Assembly (NCBI GenBank): GCA_946886565.1
Contig: CAMPIX010000009.1
Coordinates: 1 to 64,000, forward strand
Origin: an uncultured Altererythrobacter sp.
GTDB taxonomy: Bacteria > Pseudomonadota > Alphaproteobacteria > Sphingomonadales > Sphingomonadaceae
Direction of reading: 5' to 3'
DNA length: 64,000 nucleotides
Below the pieces are notes generated by a model, which worked only from the letters and a program-made list of their open reading frames with translations, was not told the DNA's origin and searched no databases. Both the position numbers and the translations under genes were made by a program. This document shows, in pieces, positions 46,396-54,605 of this stretch. Position 1 is the first letter of the stretch. Each line of letters begins with the position of its first letter.

Positions 46396-47049
46396 ATGAA
46401 ATTCTTCGTCGACACCGCCGATACCGCCGAGATCGAGGAGCTGGCCGCAACCGGCCTGCTCGACGGCGTCACCACCAACCCCTCGCTGATCGCCAAATCG
46501 GGCCGCGACTTCATGGAAGTGACGAAAGAGATTTGCGGCCTCGTCGATGGTCCGGTGAGCGCCGAAGTCGTCGCGCTCGACCACGAGGCGATGATGAAAG
46601 AGGCCGAGGTCCTGCGCAAGATTGCGGACAACGTCTGCATCAAGGTGCCGCTGACGATCGACGGCTTGAAGACCTGCAAGGCGCTGACCGGGGAGGGCAC
46701 GATGGTCAACGTCACGCTGTGCTTCTCGGCCAACCAGGCGCTGCTCGCGGCCAAGGCGGGGGCGACCTTCATCTCGCCCTTCGTCGGCCGGCACGACGAC
46801 AACGGGTTCGACGGGATGGAGCTTATCGGCGACATCCGGCTGATCTACGACAACTATCTGTTCGATACGCAGATCCTCGTCGCTTCGGTTCGCCACGCGA
46901 CGCATGTGCTCCAGAGCGCGAAGATCGGCGCCGACGTTGCGACGATGCCGCCGGGCGTGATCAAGGGCCTGTTCAAGCACGTTCTGACCGACAAGGGCAT
47001 CGAAGGCTTCCTCGCCGACTGGGCGAAGACCGGGCAGAAAATCATATGA
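46396..47049 (+). CDS. Transaldolase, fructose-6-phosphate aldolase-like (short form)
   Basis: A class I aldolase of the 217-residue short transaldolase group. It makes a Schiff base through Lys83 (VCIKVPLT) and has [60 protein letters not shown] and [11 protein letters not shown]. It joins C3 and C7 or dihydroxyacetone donors in the non-oxidative pentose phosphate pathway. Sequence alone does not separate transaldolase from fructose-6-phosphate aldolase. The stop codon lies inside a long perfect palindrome. Confidence 0.94.
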   Translation: MKFFVDTADTAEIEELAATGLLDGVTTNPSLIAKSGRDFMEVTKEICGLVDGPVSAEVVALDHEAMMKEAEVLRKIADNVCIKVPLTIDGLKTCKALTGEGTMVNVTLCFSANQALLAAKAGATFISPFVGRHDDNGFDGMELIGDIRLIYDNYLFDTQILVASVRHATHVLQSAKIGADVATMPPGVIKGLFKHVLTDKGIEGFLADWAKTGQKII

Positions 47050-47159
47050 TGATTTTCTGCCCGAGTCCCCGCGAAGGCGGGGACCTCGGGAGGCTATCGA
47101 TGATGCAGCCGAACCGAACGACCAGGAGGCCTGAGGCCCCCACCTTCGCGGGGGCTCGG
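47032..47159. repeat. 14-bp-stem palindrome and two further hairpins after the transaldolase gene
   Basis: GGGCAGAAAATCAT (47032-47045) is perfectly mirrored by ATGATTTTCTGCCC (47049-47062), with a 3-base loop that contains part of the stop codon. It is followed by CCCGAGTCCCCGC / GCGGGGAC-CTCGGG (47060-47090) and a CCCCCACC-TTCG-type stem CCCCC / GGGGG (47135-47155). The last two are of the common CCCGCGAAGGCGGG intergenic type. They fill the gap to cobT. Confidence 0.8.
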
Positions 47160-47169
47160 AAAGAATAGC

Positions 47170-48990
47170 TTGGCAGACCAGACACCCCTCGACCGCTTCA
47201 AGCAGGCGCTGACCGGCACCGCGCGGGCGCTCGCGCGCGAGCCCGAGGTCGAGGTGGCGTGGAGCGCCGACGCACCCGCGGCGAACGGCAAGAACTTCCG
47301 CGTGCCGCTGCCGGGCCGCAACCTTCCGCCGGAGCAGGCGCGCGAGGCGCGCGGCTTCGCCGACAGCTTCGCGCTCAGGCTGCGTCATCACGACGCAGCG
47401 CTCCACGCGCGCGGCATGCCCGCCGAGCCGGTTGCGCGCGCCTGCTACGACATGGCCGAGCAGGTCCGCTACGAGGCGCTCGGCGCGAACAACTTCAGCG
47501 GGATACGCGACAATCTTGACGCCGCGGTCGAGCTGCGCACCGCGAGCGATCCGATCGCGCGCGCGCAGAGCGAGAGCGACGTGCCGCTGCAGACCGCGCT
47601 CGGCCTGATTCTGCGAGAGCGCCTGACCGGCGCGCCGGTGCCCGAGCGCGCCCGGGCGGGCGTCGACATGGTGCGCGAGTTCATCGAGGCGCGCGCCGAG
47701 CCGGACTTCGAGGCGCTCGCGCTGTCGCTCGACGATCAAAAGGCTTTCCAGTCGCTTGCGCTCGACATGTTGCGGCACCTCGAGCTCACCCGAGCCGAAG
47801 AGAACGACGGTGGCGAGGACGAGGACGGCGAGGGCGAAGACGGTGCCGACGAGGACGAGAACGAGGATCAGGGCGAAGACAGCGGCGAATCCGAACCACA
47901 ATCGACCCAGATCGCCGGCGAGCCGAGCGAAGGCGAAAGCGAGGACGGCGACGACACCGATACCGCCGAGGGCGAGGAGATGGCCGACGGCGAGCCCTCG
48001 GACGAGGGCGAGGAGGGCATTCACCCGGTCCGCCCCAACCGCCCGTGGACCGACATCCCCAACGACTTCGAGTACAAATACTTCACCGACAAGTTCGACG
48101 AGGTGATCGAAGCGCCCGAGCTGTGCGATGCGGAAGAGCTCGACCGGCTGCGGACCTATCTCGACAGCCAGCTCGCCGGGCTGCAATCGGTCGTCACCAA
48201 GCTCGCCAACCGGCTCCAGCGCCGCCTGATGGCGCAGCAGAACCGCAGCTGGGATTTCGACCAGGAAGAGGGCCTGCTCGACGCCGCGCGGCTCGCGCGC
48301 GTGGTCATCAGCCCCGGCCATTCGCTCAGCTACAAGATCGAGCGCGATACCGAGTTCAAGGACACGGTGGTGACGCTGCTGATCGACAACTCGGGCTCGA
48401 TGCGCGGACGGCCGATCTCGATCGCCGCGATCAGCGCCGACATCCTCGCGCGCACGCTCGAACGCTGCGGGGTCAAGACCGAGATCCTCGGCTTCACCAC
48501 CCGCGCGTGGAAGGGCGGGCAGAGCCGCGAGGCCTGGCTCGCCGACGGCAAGCCGCCGCAGCCCGGCCGCCTCAACGACTTGCGCCACATCGTCTACAAG
48601 AAAGCAGACGAGCCCTGGCGCCGCGCGCGCCGCAACCTCGGTCTGATGATGCGCGAGGGGCTGCTCAAGGAGAACATCGACGGCGAGGCGCTGCTCTGGG
48701 CGCACCAGCGCCTGCTCGCCCGGCCCGAGGACCGCCGCATCCTGATGGTCATTTCCGACGGCGCCCCGGTCGACGATTCGACCCTGAGCGTGAACAGCGC
48801 CGGCTATCTCGAAAGCCACCTGCGCCGCGTGATCGAATGGATCGAGAAGAGCTCGCCCGTTCAGCTATCCGCGATCGGCATCGGTCACGACGTCACCCGC
48901 TATTACAAACGCTCGGTCACGATCATGGACGTCGAGCAACTGGGCGGCACCATTATCGAGCAACTTGCGGGGTTGTTCGAGGTGGAGTGA
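47170..48990 (+). CDS. cobT: Cobaltochelatase subunit CobT
   Basis: VWA-domain subunit of the aerobic cobaltochelatase CobNST, which inserts Co2+ into hydrogenobyrinic acid a,c-diamide. It has 606 residues. Residues 1-210 are the helical N-terminal part. Residues about 215-280 are a strongly acidic linker (runs of Glu/Asp/Gly). The VWA domain from about 385 carries the MIDAS motif [10 protein letters not shown] and [17 protein letters not shown]. The start is TTG, giving [12 protein letters not shown]. No cobS or cobN is nearby, so the complex is encoded at separate loci. It is preceded by palindromic repeats. Confidence 0.92.
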   Translation: MADQTPLDRFKQALTGTARALAREPEVEVAWSADAPAANGKNFRVPLPGRNLPPEQAREARGFADSFALRLRHHDAALHARGMPAEPVARACYDMAEQVRYEALGANNFSGIRDNLDAAVELRTASDPIARAQSESDVPLQTALGLILRERLTGAPVPERARAGVDMVREFIEARAEPDFEALALSLDDQKAFQSLALDMLRHLELTRAEENDGGEDEDGEGEDGADEDENEDQGEDSGESEPQSTQIAGEPSEGESEDGDDTDTAEGEEMADGEPSDEGEEGIHPVRPNRPWTDIPNDFEYKYFTDKFDEVIEAPELCDAEELDRLRTYLDSQLAGLQSVVTKLANRLQRRLMAQQNRSWDFDQEEGLLDAARLARVVISPGHSLSYKIERDTEFKDTVVTLLIDNSGSMRGRPISIAAISADILARTLERCGVKTEILGFTTRAWKGGQSREAWLADGKPPQPGRLNDLRHIVYKKADEPWRRARRNLGLMMREGLLKENIDGEALLWAHQRLLARPEDRRILMVISDGAPVDDSTLSVNSAGYLESHLRRVIEWIEKSSPVQLSAIGIGHDVTRYYKRSVTIMDVEQLGGTIIEQLAGLFEVE

Positions 48991-48991
48991 T

Positions 48992-49020
48992 TTGCGGGGT
49001 CACACATGGTGTGATAAAGT
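48992..49020 (+). promoter_or_regulatory. Promoter with operator in the spacer, ParDE-type module
   Basis: TTGCGG (48992-48997), a 17-base spacer and TAAAGT (49015-49020) precede the antitoxin gene. The spacer is almost entirely the inverted repeat TCACAC-ATG-GTGTGA (49000-49014), a textbook operator position for autorepression. The -35 box starts two bases after the cobT stop codon. Confidence 0.75.
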
Positions 49021-49027
49021 ATGCGTC

Positions 49028-49315
49028 ATGGGAAAGCTCGAGCGCATCACCGTGACCATGCCCGAAGAGATGGCCGCCAAGCTGCGCGCGGCGGTAGAGG
49101 CTGGCGAATACGCGACCACTAGCGAGATCGTTCGCGAAGCTCTGCGCGATTGGGGTGACGAGCAGCAGCGGCGTGAGACCGAAAACGCCGCGATGCGTGC
49201 TATCCTCGACAAGGCTCGTGCAGGAAAACGCTATACGGCTGATGAGGTCTTCGCAAAGGTGTACAAACGGATCGATGAGATCGCCGCGCGGCGGGCGGAT
49301 GGGCCTGTCGGTTGA
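49028..49315 (+). CDS. ParD-type antitoxin
   Basis: A 95-residue ribbon-helix-helix antitoxin. The RHH part is KLERITVTMPEEMAAKLRAAVEAGEYATTSEIVREALRDW, the hallmark of ParD/CopG. The C-terminal part (NAAMRAILDKARAGKRYTADEVFAKVYKRIDEIAARRA) is expected to wrap the toxin. The ATG follows the operator-containing promoter by 7 bases. Its TGA overlaps the toxin start (TTGA), so toxin translation depends on it. GC is lower than in cobT. Confidence 0.92.
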   Translation: MGKLERITVTMPEEMAAKLRAAVEAGEYATTSEIVREALRDWGDEQQRRETENAAMRAILDKARAGKRYTADEVFAKVYKRIDEIAARRADGPVG

Positions 49316-49608
49316 AGCTCCTTTATCTGGAAGACGCGCTCTCCGACATCGGCGAGATTGGCGACTACATCGCTGAAGATGATGCGGAGCAGGCAAGGCG
49401 GTTCGTTGCCATCTTGCGCGAATTCATCGAAACGATCGCAGACAATCCTCGTCGGTTCCGCTTACGGAGTGAGTGGGGCGAATCGGTCAGAGCTGCCAAT
49501 TTTGGCAACTACATCATCGTTTTCGAACACGACGAAGCGGCCATCTATATCCTGCGCATAGCAAACGGGCGGCGCAACATCGTCGCCCTTCTTTCTGGCA
49601 CGGATTGA
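49312..49608 (+). CDS. ParE/RelE-type toxin
   Basis: A 98-residue toxin of the ParE/RelE fold. Matching blocks are LYLEDALSDIGEIGDYIAEDDAEQARRFVAILREFIETIADNPRRFRLRSEWGESVRAANFGNYIIVFEH and the C-terminal ILRIANGRRNIVALL. It has no clear RelE catalytic set, so gyrase inhibition as in ParE is more likely. The start is TTG overlapping the antitoxin stop. Its TGA overlaps the ATG of the nitroreductase, so the module reads straight into that gene. Confidence 0.92.
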   Translation: MKLLYLEDALSDIGEIGDYIAEDDAEQARRFVAILREFIETIADNPRRFRLRSEWGESVRAANFGNYIIVFEHDEAAIYILRIANGRRNIVALLSGTD

Positions 49609-50285
49609 TGAACGTCTCGCAAGCCGTCGCCAGCCGCCGTTCGGTGCGTGCATTCCTCGACAAGCCCGTCGACCGCGCCATGATCGCGCGCGTGCTTGAG
49701 AAGGCGCAGCGCGCGCCGTCGGGCGGGAACGTGCAGCCGTGGCACGGGGTCATGCTCACCGGTGAGCCGATGGAGCGGCTGTTCGTGCGGATCGCGGAGG
49801 AATTTCCCAAGGGCCGCGCGGCGCACGCGCCCGAGTATCATATCTATCCGCCCGGGCTCGATGGCGCCTACGAAACGCGCCGCCGCGGAGTGGGGGAGGA
49901 CATGTACGGCGCGCTCGAAATCCCGCGCGAGGACAAGCCCAAGCGCCTCGCCTGGTTCGCCAACAACTTCCGCGCATTCGGCGCCCCGGTGCTGATGCTG
50001 GTCCACACGCCCAAGTACATGGGTCCGCCCCAGTGGTCGGACATCGGCATGTGGCTGCAGACCATCATGCTGCTGCTGCGCGAGGAAGGGCTCGATTCGT
50101 GCCCGCAGGAGGCCTGGGCGGTCTATTCGCCGCAAATCCGCGAGGTGGTCGAGATCCCCGAGGATCATACCTTCTTCTGCGGCCTCGCGATCGGCTGGCG
50201 CGATCCAGCGGCTGCGGTGAACAACTTCCCCGTCGCGCGCGCGCCGATCGACGAGGCGATCCGCTGGCAGGGCTTCGACGCTTGA
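49608..50285 (+). CDS. Nitroreductase family flavoprotein
   Basis: An FMN-dependent oxidoreductase, 225 residues. The phosphate-binding opening is ASRRSVRAFLDKPVDRAMIARVLEKAQRAPSGGNVQPWHGVML, and the C-terminal part CGLAIGWRDPAAAVNNFPVARAPIDE matches the flavin-binding strand. The middle HTPKYMGPPQWSDIGMWLQTIMLLLREEGLDSCPQ is the typical dimer helix. Substrate (nitroaromatic, quinone or enone) is open. The ATG overlaps the toxin stop (TGATG), so a promoter of its own must lie within the toxin-antitoxin genes or it is read with them. Confidence 0.92.
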   Translation: MNVSQAVASRRSVRAFLDKPVDRAMIARVLEKAQRAPSGGNVQPWHGVMLTGEPMERLFVRIAEEFPKGRAAHAPEYHIYPPGLDGAYETRRRGVGEDMYGALEIPREDKPKRLAWFANNFRAFGAPVLMLVHTPKYMGPPQWSDIGMWLQTIMLLLREEGLDSCPQEAWAVYSPQIREVVEIPEDHTFFCGLAIGWRDPAAAVNNFPVARAPIDEAIRWQGFDA

Positions 50286-50319
50286 CCGCAAGCCCGCGCG
50301 CGGGCCAAGGCTGACCGCG

Positions 50320-51768
50320 ATGACCGCCGCCTCGCTCCAGCTCTTCAACTCCCTGACCCGCCGGCTCGAAACCTTCGAGCCCATCCATCCCGGCGAAGCG
50401 CGCGTCTATTCGTGCGGGCCGACGGTCTACAATTATCCGCACATCGGCAACATGCGCGCCTATGTCTTCGCCGACGTGCTGGGACGGACGCTGAGCTGGA
50501 AGGGTTACAATCTCACCCACGTGATCAACATCACCGATGTCGGCCATCTGACCGACGACGCCGACGCGGGCGAGGACAAGCTGGAGAAGGCTGCGGCCGA
50601 AAACGCGCAATCGATCTGGGACATCGCGAAGCACTATACCGAGGCTTATTGGGCCGACGTGGAAGCGCTGAATATCCGCCAGCCGGCGCAGTGGCCGATC
50701 GCGACCGACTACGTGCCCCAGATGATCGAGTTCGCGAAGTCCATCGCGGACAAGCATTGCTACCAGATCGAGGGCGGGCTCTACTTCGACGTCTCGACGA
50801 TCGCCGATTACGGCCGCCTCGCGCGCGCGAAGACCGAGGAGGGCGAGGGCCGGATCGATGCGGTCGAGGGGAAGCGCAATGGGGCCGACTTCGCGATCTG
50901 GCGCAAGACCCCGCCGGGCGAAACGCGCCAGATGGAATGGGACAGCCCCTGGGGCCGGGGCGCGCCCGGTTGGCACCTCGAATGCTCGGTCATGGGCGAA
51001 GCGCTGCTCGGCTTCCCGTTCGACATCCACACCGGCGGGATCGATCACCGCGAAATCCACCACCCGAACGAGATCGCGCAGAACCAGGCGCGCTGCTGCG
51101 CCGATGGGCTCGACGATCCGCTCGCGAGCGGCGCGCGCGTGTGGATGCACAACAACTTCCTCGTCGAGCGGTCGGGCAAGATGAGCAAGAGCGCGGGCGA
51201 GTTCCTGCGCCTGCCGTTGCTCGTGTCGAAGGGCTACCATCCGCTCGCCTACCGCCTGATGTGTCTTCAAGCGCACTACCGCAGCGAGCTCGAATTCTCA
51301 TGGGACGGTCTTGGCGCGGCGCTCACGCGGCTCAAGCGCATGGCGATCGCGGTCGAGCGGATCGGCGATGCCGACGACGGCGGCGATCCGCGCCACCCGA
51401 AGCTCGCACCGTTCCTCGAGCGGTTCGATGCCGCGATCTCGGACGATCTCAACACCCCGCTCGCATTGACCGCGCTCGAGGAGGTGCTCGCCGCGAAGAA
51501 GGTCGATTCCTCTGCCAAGCGCGCCGCGGTGGCCGAAATGGACGCGGTGCTCGGGCTGGGCCTGCTCGACCTCACCCGCGCCGACCTGCGCGTGCGCCCG
51601 CAGGCCGCCGAGCTCGACGAGGACGACGTCGAGGATGCACTTGAGCGCCGCCGCGATGCCCGCGCCGCGCGCGACTTCGCCCGCTCCGACGCAATCCGCG
51701 ACGAACTCGCCGCGAAGGGCGTGGAAGTGATGGACGGCGATCCGCTGGGGTGGGACTGGAAGCTGTGA
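50320..51768 (+). CDS. cysS: Cysteinyl-tRNA synthetase
   Basis: Class I aminoacyl-tRNA synthetase, zinc-dependent, 482 residues. Zinc ligands include YSCGPTVYNYPHIGN (Cys and the HIGH-equivalent HIGN), GWHLECSVM (Cys) and a His in GIDHREIHHPNE. The KMSKS loop is GKMSKSAGEFLRL. The C-terminal part is the anticodon-binding helical bundle with DALERRRDARAARDFARSDAIRDELAAKGV. Its stop overlaps the GTG start of the following dehydrogenase. Confidence 0.98.
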   Translation: MTAASLQLFNSLTRRLETFEPIHPGEARVYSCGPTVYNYPHIGNMRAYVFADVLGRTLSWKGYNLTHVINITDVGHLTDDADAGEDKLEKAAAENAQSIWDIAKHYTEAYWADVEALNIRQPAQWPIATDYVPQMIEFAKSIADKHCYQIEGGLYFDVSTIADYGRLARAKTEEGEGRIDAVEGKRNGADFAIWRKTPPGETRQMEWDSPWGRGAPGWHLECSVMGEALLGFPFDIHTGGIDHREIHHPNEIAQNQARCCADGLDDPLASGARVWMHNNFLVERSGKMSKSAGEFLRLPLLVSKGYHPLAYRLMCLQAHYRSELEFSWDGLGAALTRLKRMAIAVERIGDADDGGDPRHPKLAPFLERFDAAISDDLNTPLALTALEEVLAAKKVDSSAKRAAVAEMDAVLGLGLLDLTRADLRVRPQAAELDEDDVEDALERRRDARAARDFARSDAIRDELAAKGVEVMDGDPLGWDWKL

Positions 51769-52703
51769 CGACCGCCGTACTCTCCGGCCTGATCCGGCCG
51801 CTGGTCGAAACACAGCTCCCATCCGGGATCGAACCGCGCTGGTACACCTCGGTCGAGGAACTGCATGCGCTCGCGCCCGAGGCGGAGATCGGCTGGTTCG
51901 ATCTCGACGCGAAGGAGCCGATGGCCGAGGCGGTGCGGCGGGCAGAGAAGCTGGTCTGGCTCAATTCGATCTACGCCGGGCTCGATTTCCTGCCGCTCGA
52001 CCTGCTGCAGCGGCGCGGCACGACCATCACAAACGGGGCGGGGATCAACGCGGTCACGATCGCCGAGTACGTCGTGATGGGCATGCTGACGATGGCCAAG
52101 GGCTATCGCGAGGTCGTGCGCGCGCAGGATCGGCGCGAGTGGCTGCTCGATTCGCCGGGCAAGCGCGAGCTGGCGGGGAGCAAGGCGCTGCTGCTCGGCT
52201 ATGGCGCGATCGGCAAGCTGGTGAAGGCGCGGCTCGAGGCGTTCGAGGTCGAGGTCGCGGTGGTGCGCCGCTCGGGGGGAGACGGTGTGCTCGGCCCGGA
52301 CGAATGGCGCGCGCGGCTCGGCGAGTTCGACTGGGTCATCCTCGCGGTGCCAGCCACGCCCGAGACCGACGCGATGATCGGCGCGGCCGAGCTCGCGGCG
52401 ATGAAACCCGACGCGGTGCTGGTGAACATCGCGCGCGGCGCGGTGGTCGATCAGGAAGCGCTCGTCGCCGCGCTCGCGGACAAGCGCATCGGCGGCGCCT
52501 TCCTCGACGTCACCACGCCCGAGCCGCTGCCCGCCGAGCATCCGCTGTGGGCGCTCGACAACGCGCACGTCACCATGCACCTCTCGGGCCGCGCGCAGTC
52601 GAAGATGTTCGTCCGTTCGGCCGAGCGCTTTCTCGCCAACTGCCGCCGGTTCGTAGCGGGCAAGCCGCTCGAGCCGGTGTTCGATCCCGCGCGCGGATAC
52701 TGA
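51765..52703 (+). CDS. D-2-hydroxyacid dehydrogenase family protein
   Basis: An NAD(P)H-dependent oxidoreductase, 312 residues. The nucleotide-binding motif is SKALLLGYGAIGKLVKARL (GxGxxG). The catalytic Arg lies in VLVNIARGAVVDQEALV, Glu in TTPEPLPAEHPLWAL and His in NAHVTMHLSGRAQSK. The N-terminal substrate part is divergent, so I cannot name the acid. It starts with GTG overlapping the cysS stop (GTGA), so the pair is translationally coupled, though no metabolic link is clear. Confidence 0.9.
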   Translation: MTTAVLSGLIRPLVETQLPSGIEPRWYTSVEELHALAPEAEIGWFDLDAKEPMAEAVRRAEKLVWLNSIYAGLDFLPLDLLQRRGTTITNGAGINAVTIAEYVVMGMLTMAKGYREVVRAQDRREWLLDSPGKRELAGSKALLLGYGAIGKLVKARLEAFEVEVAVVRRSGGDGVLGPDEWRARLGEFDWVILAVPATPETDAMIGAAELAAMKPDAVLVNIARGAVVDQEALVAALADKRIGGAFLDVTTPEPLPAEHPLWALDNAHVTMHLSGRAQSKMFVRSAERFLANCRRFVAGKPLEPVFDPARGY

Positions 52704-52835
52704 TCGCGGCGCAAGCGGCGTGACTCGCGCGCGCCCATTTGATACCCCGCTTGGCATCGAGCGGCGCAGAGCCGCCACCGGTCGCATCGAAGCGTCGGCG
52801 CCAAGGGGCGTCAATCGTTTGGGGGGAATGCGATC

Positions 52836-54497
52836 ATGGCCGAAGGCGGCAAGCAGAAAGCGTCCGATCTCTTTATCGAATGCCTCGAGGCCGAGGGCGT
52901 CGAATACATCTTCGGCGTGCCCGGCGAGGAGAACCTCGACTTCCTCGAATCGCTGTCCAAATCGGATACGATCGAGCTCGTCCTGACGCGGCACGAGCAG
53001 GGCGCGGGCTTCATGGCCGCGACTTACGGCCGCCATACGGGGAAGACGGGCGTGTGCCTCGCCACGCTTGGTCCTGGCGCGACCAACTTCGTGACCGCGG
53101 CCGCCTATGCCCAGCTCGGCGGCATGCCGATGATGATGATCACCGGGCAAAAGCCGATCAAGAAATCGAAGCAGGGCCGCTTCCAGATCCTCGACGTGGT
53201 CGCGATGATGGGGCCGATCACCAAGTTCGCGCACCAGCTCGCCGCAGGCGACAACATTCCCAGCCGCGTGCGCGAGGCGTTCCGGCTGGCCGAGGAGGAG
53301 AAACCGGGCGCGGTGCACCTCGAATTTCCCGAGGACATCGCCGAGGAACATACCGATTCGCGCCCGATCGTGCGCTCGACCGCGCGCCGCCCCTCGGCCG
53401 AGCCCAAGGCGGTGCGCCAGGCGGTGCAGGCGATCGAGAAGGCCAAGGCCCCGGCGCTGGTGATCGGCGCTGGCGCCAACCGCAAGATGACCGGGCGGAT
53501 GCTACGCCAGTTCGTCGAGAAGACCGGCATCCCCTTCCTCACCACCCAGATGGGCAAGGGCGTGATCGACGAGCGGCACCCGCTGTTCCTCGGCTGCGCG
53601 GCGCTCTCGGCGGGGGACTTCGTCCACCGCGCGGTCGAGGATGCGGACTGCATCATCAACGTCGGGCACGACGTGATCGAGAAGCCTCCGTTCTTCATGA
53701 AGGCCGACGGGCGCTGCGTGATCCATGTCTCGACCCGCACCGCCGAGGTCGATCCGGTCTATTTCCCGCAGATCGAGGTGATCGGCGACATCGCCAACGC
53801 GATCTGGCAGATCAAGGAGGACATCGTCCCGCAGGGCAAGTGGTCGTTCGACCACATGCTCGCCTACCGCAAGGCCGAGCTCGAGCACACCGGCAAGCTG
53901 GCGGGCGACGATCGCTTCCCGATCTTCCCGCCGCATCTGGTCCAACAGGTGCGCGACAGCATGCCCGAGGACGGGATCATCTGCCTCGACAACGGGGTGT
54001 ACAAGATCTGGTTCGCGCGCGGCTACACCGCGTACCTGCCCAACACCGTGTTGCTCGACAACGCGCTGGCGACGATGGGCGCGGGGCTGCCGAGTGCGAT
54101 GATGAGCGCGATGCTCTATCCGGAGCGCAAGGTCATGGCGATCTGCGGCGACGGCGGGTTCATGATGAACAGCCAGGAGATGGAGACCGCGGTGCGCCTC
54201 GGTCTCAACCTGACGGTGCTGATCCTGCGCGACGACGCCTACGGAATGATCCGCTGGAAGCAAGCCAACATGGGTTTCAAGGACTGGGGCCTGACTTATG
54301 GCAATCCGGATTTCGTCGCCTATGCCGACAGCTACGGCGCCAAGGGACATCGCGTGGAATCGAGCGCTCACCTGACCGAAGTGCTCGCCCGCTGCCGCGA
54401 CACGGCAGGCGTGCACCTGATCGACTGCCCGGTCGACTACTCGGAGAATGACCGGATATTGAACAAGGATATCAAGGAATTGAGCGCGAAACTTTAA
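52836..54497 (+). CDS. Acetolactate synthase-like ThDP enzyme (large subunit type)
   Basis: Thiamine-diphosphate enzyme, 553 residues. The catalytic Glu is in VLTRHEQGAGFMAATYGRHTGKTG, and the ThDP/Mg2+ motif is ICGDGGFMMNSQEMETAVRLGLNLTVLILRDD. It has the three-domain pyruvate-oxidase-type layout and looks like the catabolic AlsS/IlvB group, with no small subunit gene next to it. A biosynthetic role in branched-chain amino acids is possible, but pairing with the following aldehyde dehydrogenase argues for a dedicated pathway. The ATG has a GGGGGGAA ribosome-binding site. Confidence 0.88.
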   Translation: MAEGGKQKASDLFIECLEAEGVEYIFGVPGEENLDFLESLSKSDTIELVLTRHEQGAGFMAATYGRHTGKTGVCLATLGPGATNFVTAAAYAQLGGMPMMMITGQKPIKKSKQGRFQILDVVAMMGPITKFAHQLAAGDNIPSRVREAFRLAEEEKPGAVHLEFPEDIAEEHTDSRPIVRSTARRPSAEPKAVRQAVQAIEKAKAPALVIGAGANRKMTGRMLRQFVEKTGIPFLTTQMGKGVIDERHPLFLGCAALSAGDFVHRAVEDADCIINVGHDVIEKPPFFMKADGRCVIHVSTRTAEVDPVYFPQIEVIGDIANAIWQIKEDIVPQGKWSFDHMLAYRKAELEHTGKLAGDDRFPIFPPHLVQQVRDSMPEDGIICLDNGVYKIWFARGYTAYLPNTVLLDNALATMGAGLPSAMMSAMLYPERKVMAICGDGGFMMNSQEMETAVRLGLNLTVLILRDDAYGMIRWKQANMGFKDWGLTYGNPDFVAYADSYGAKGHRVESSAHLTEVLARCRDTAGVHLIDCPVDYSENDRILNKDIKELSAKL

Positions 54498-54507
54498 AGC
54501 TCTTAAA

Positions 54508-54597
54508 CCGTTCGCCCTGAGCCTGTCGAAGGGCCGCTTTTGGATTCAGCGGCTCGTCCGAAGAAGGGCGGGGCTTCGACAAGCTCAGCCCGAACGG
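54508..54597. repeat. Palindromic repeat between the ThDP enzyme and aldehyde dehydrogenase genes
   Basis: CCGTTCGCCCTGAGCCTGTC (54508-54527, continuing GAAG) is mirrored at 54574-54597 as CTTCGACAAGCTCAGCCCGA (continuing ACGG). The arms fill the 108-base gap. The right arm ends 8 bases before the ATG of the next gene, so it may mask its ribosome-binding site. Confidence 0.8.
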
Positions 54598-54605
54598 AGT
54601 TTTGA

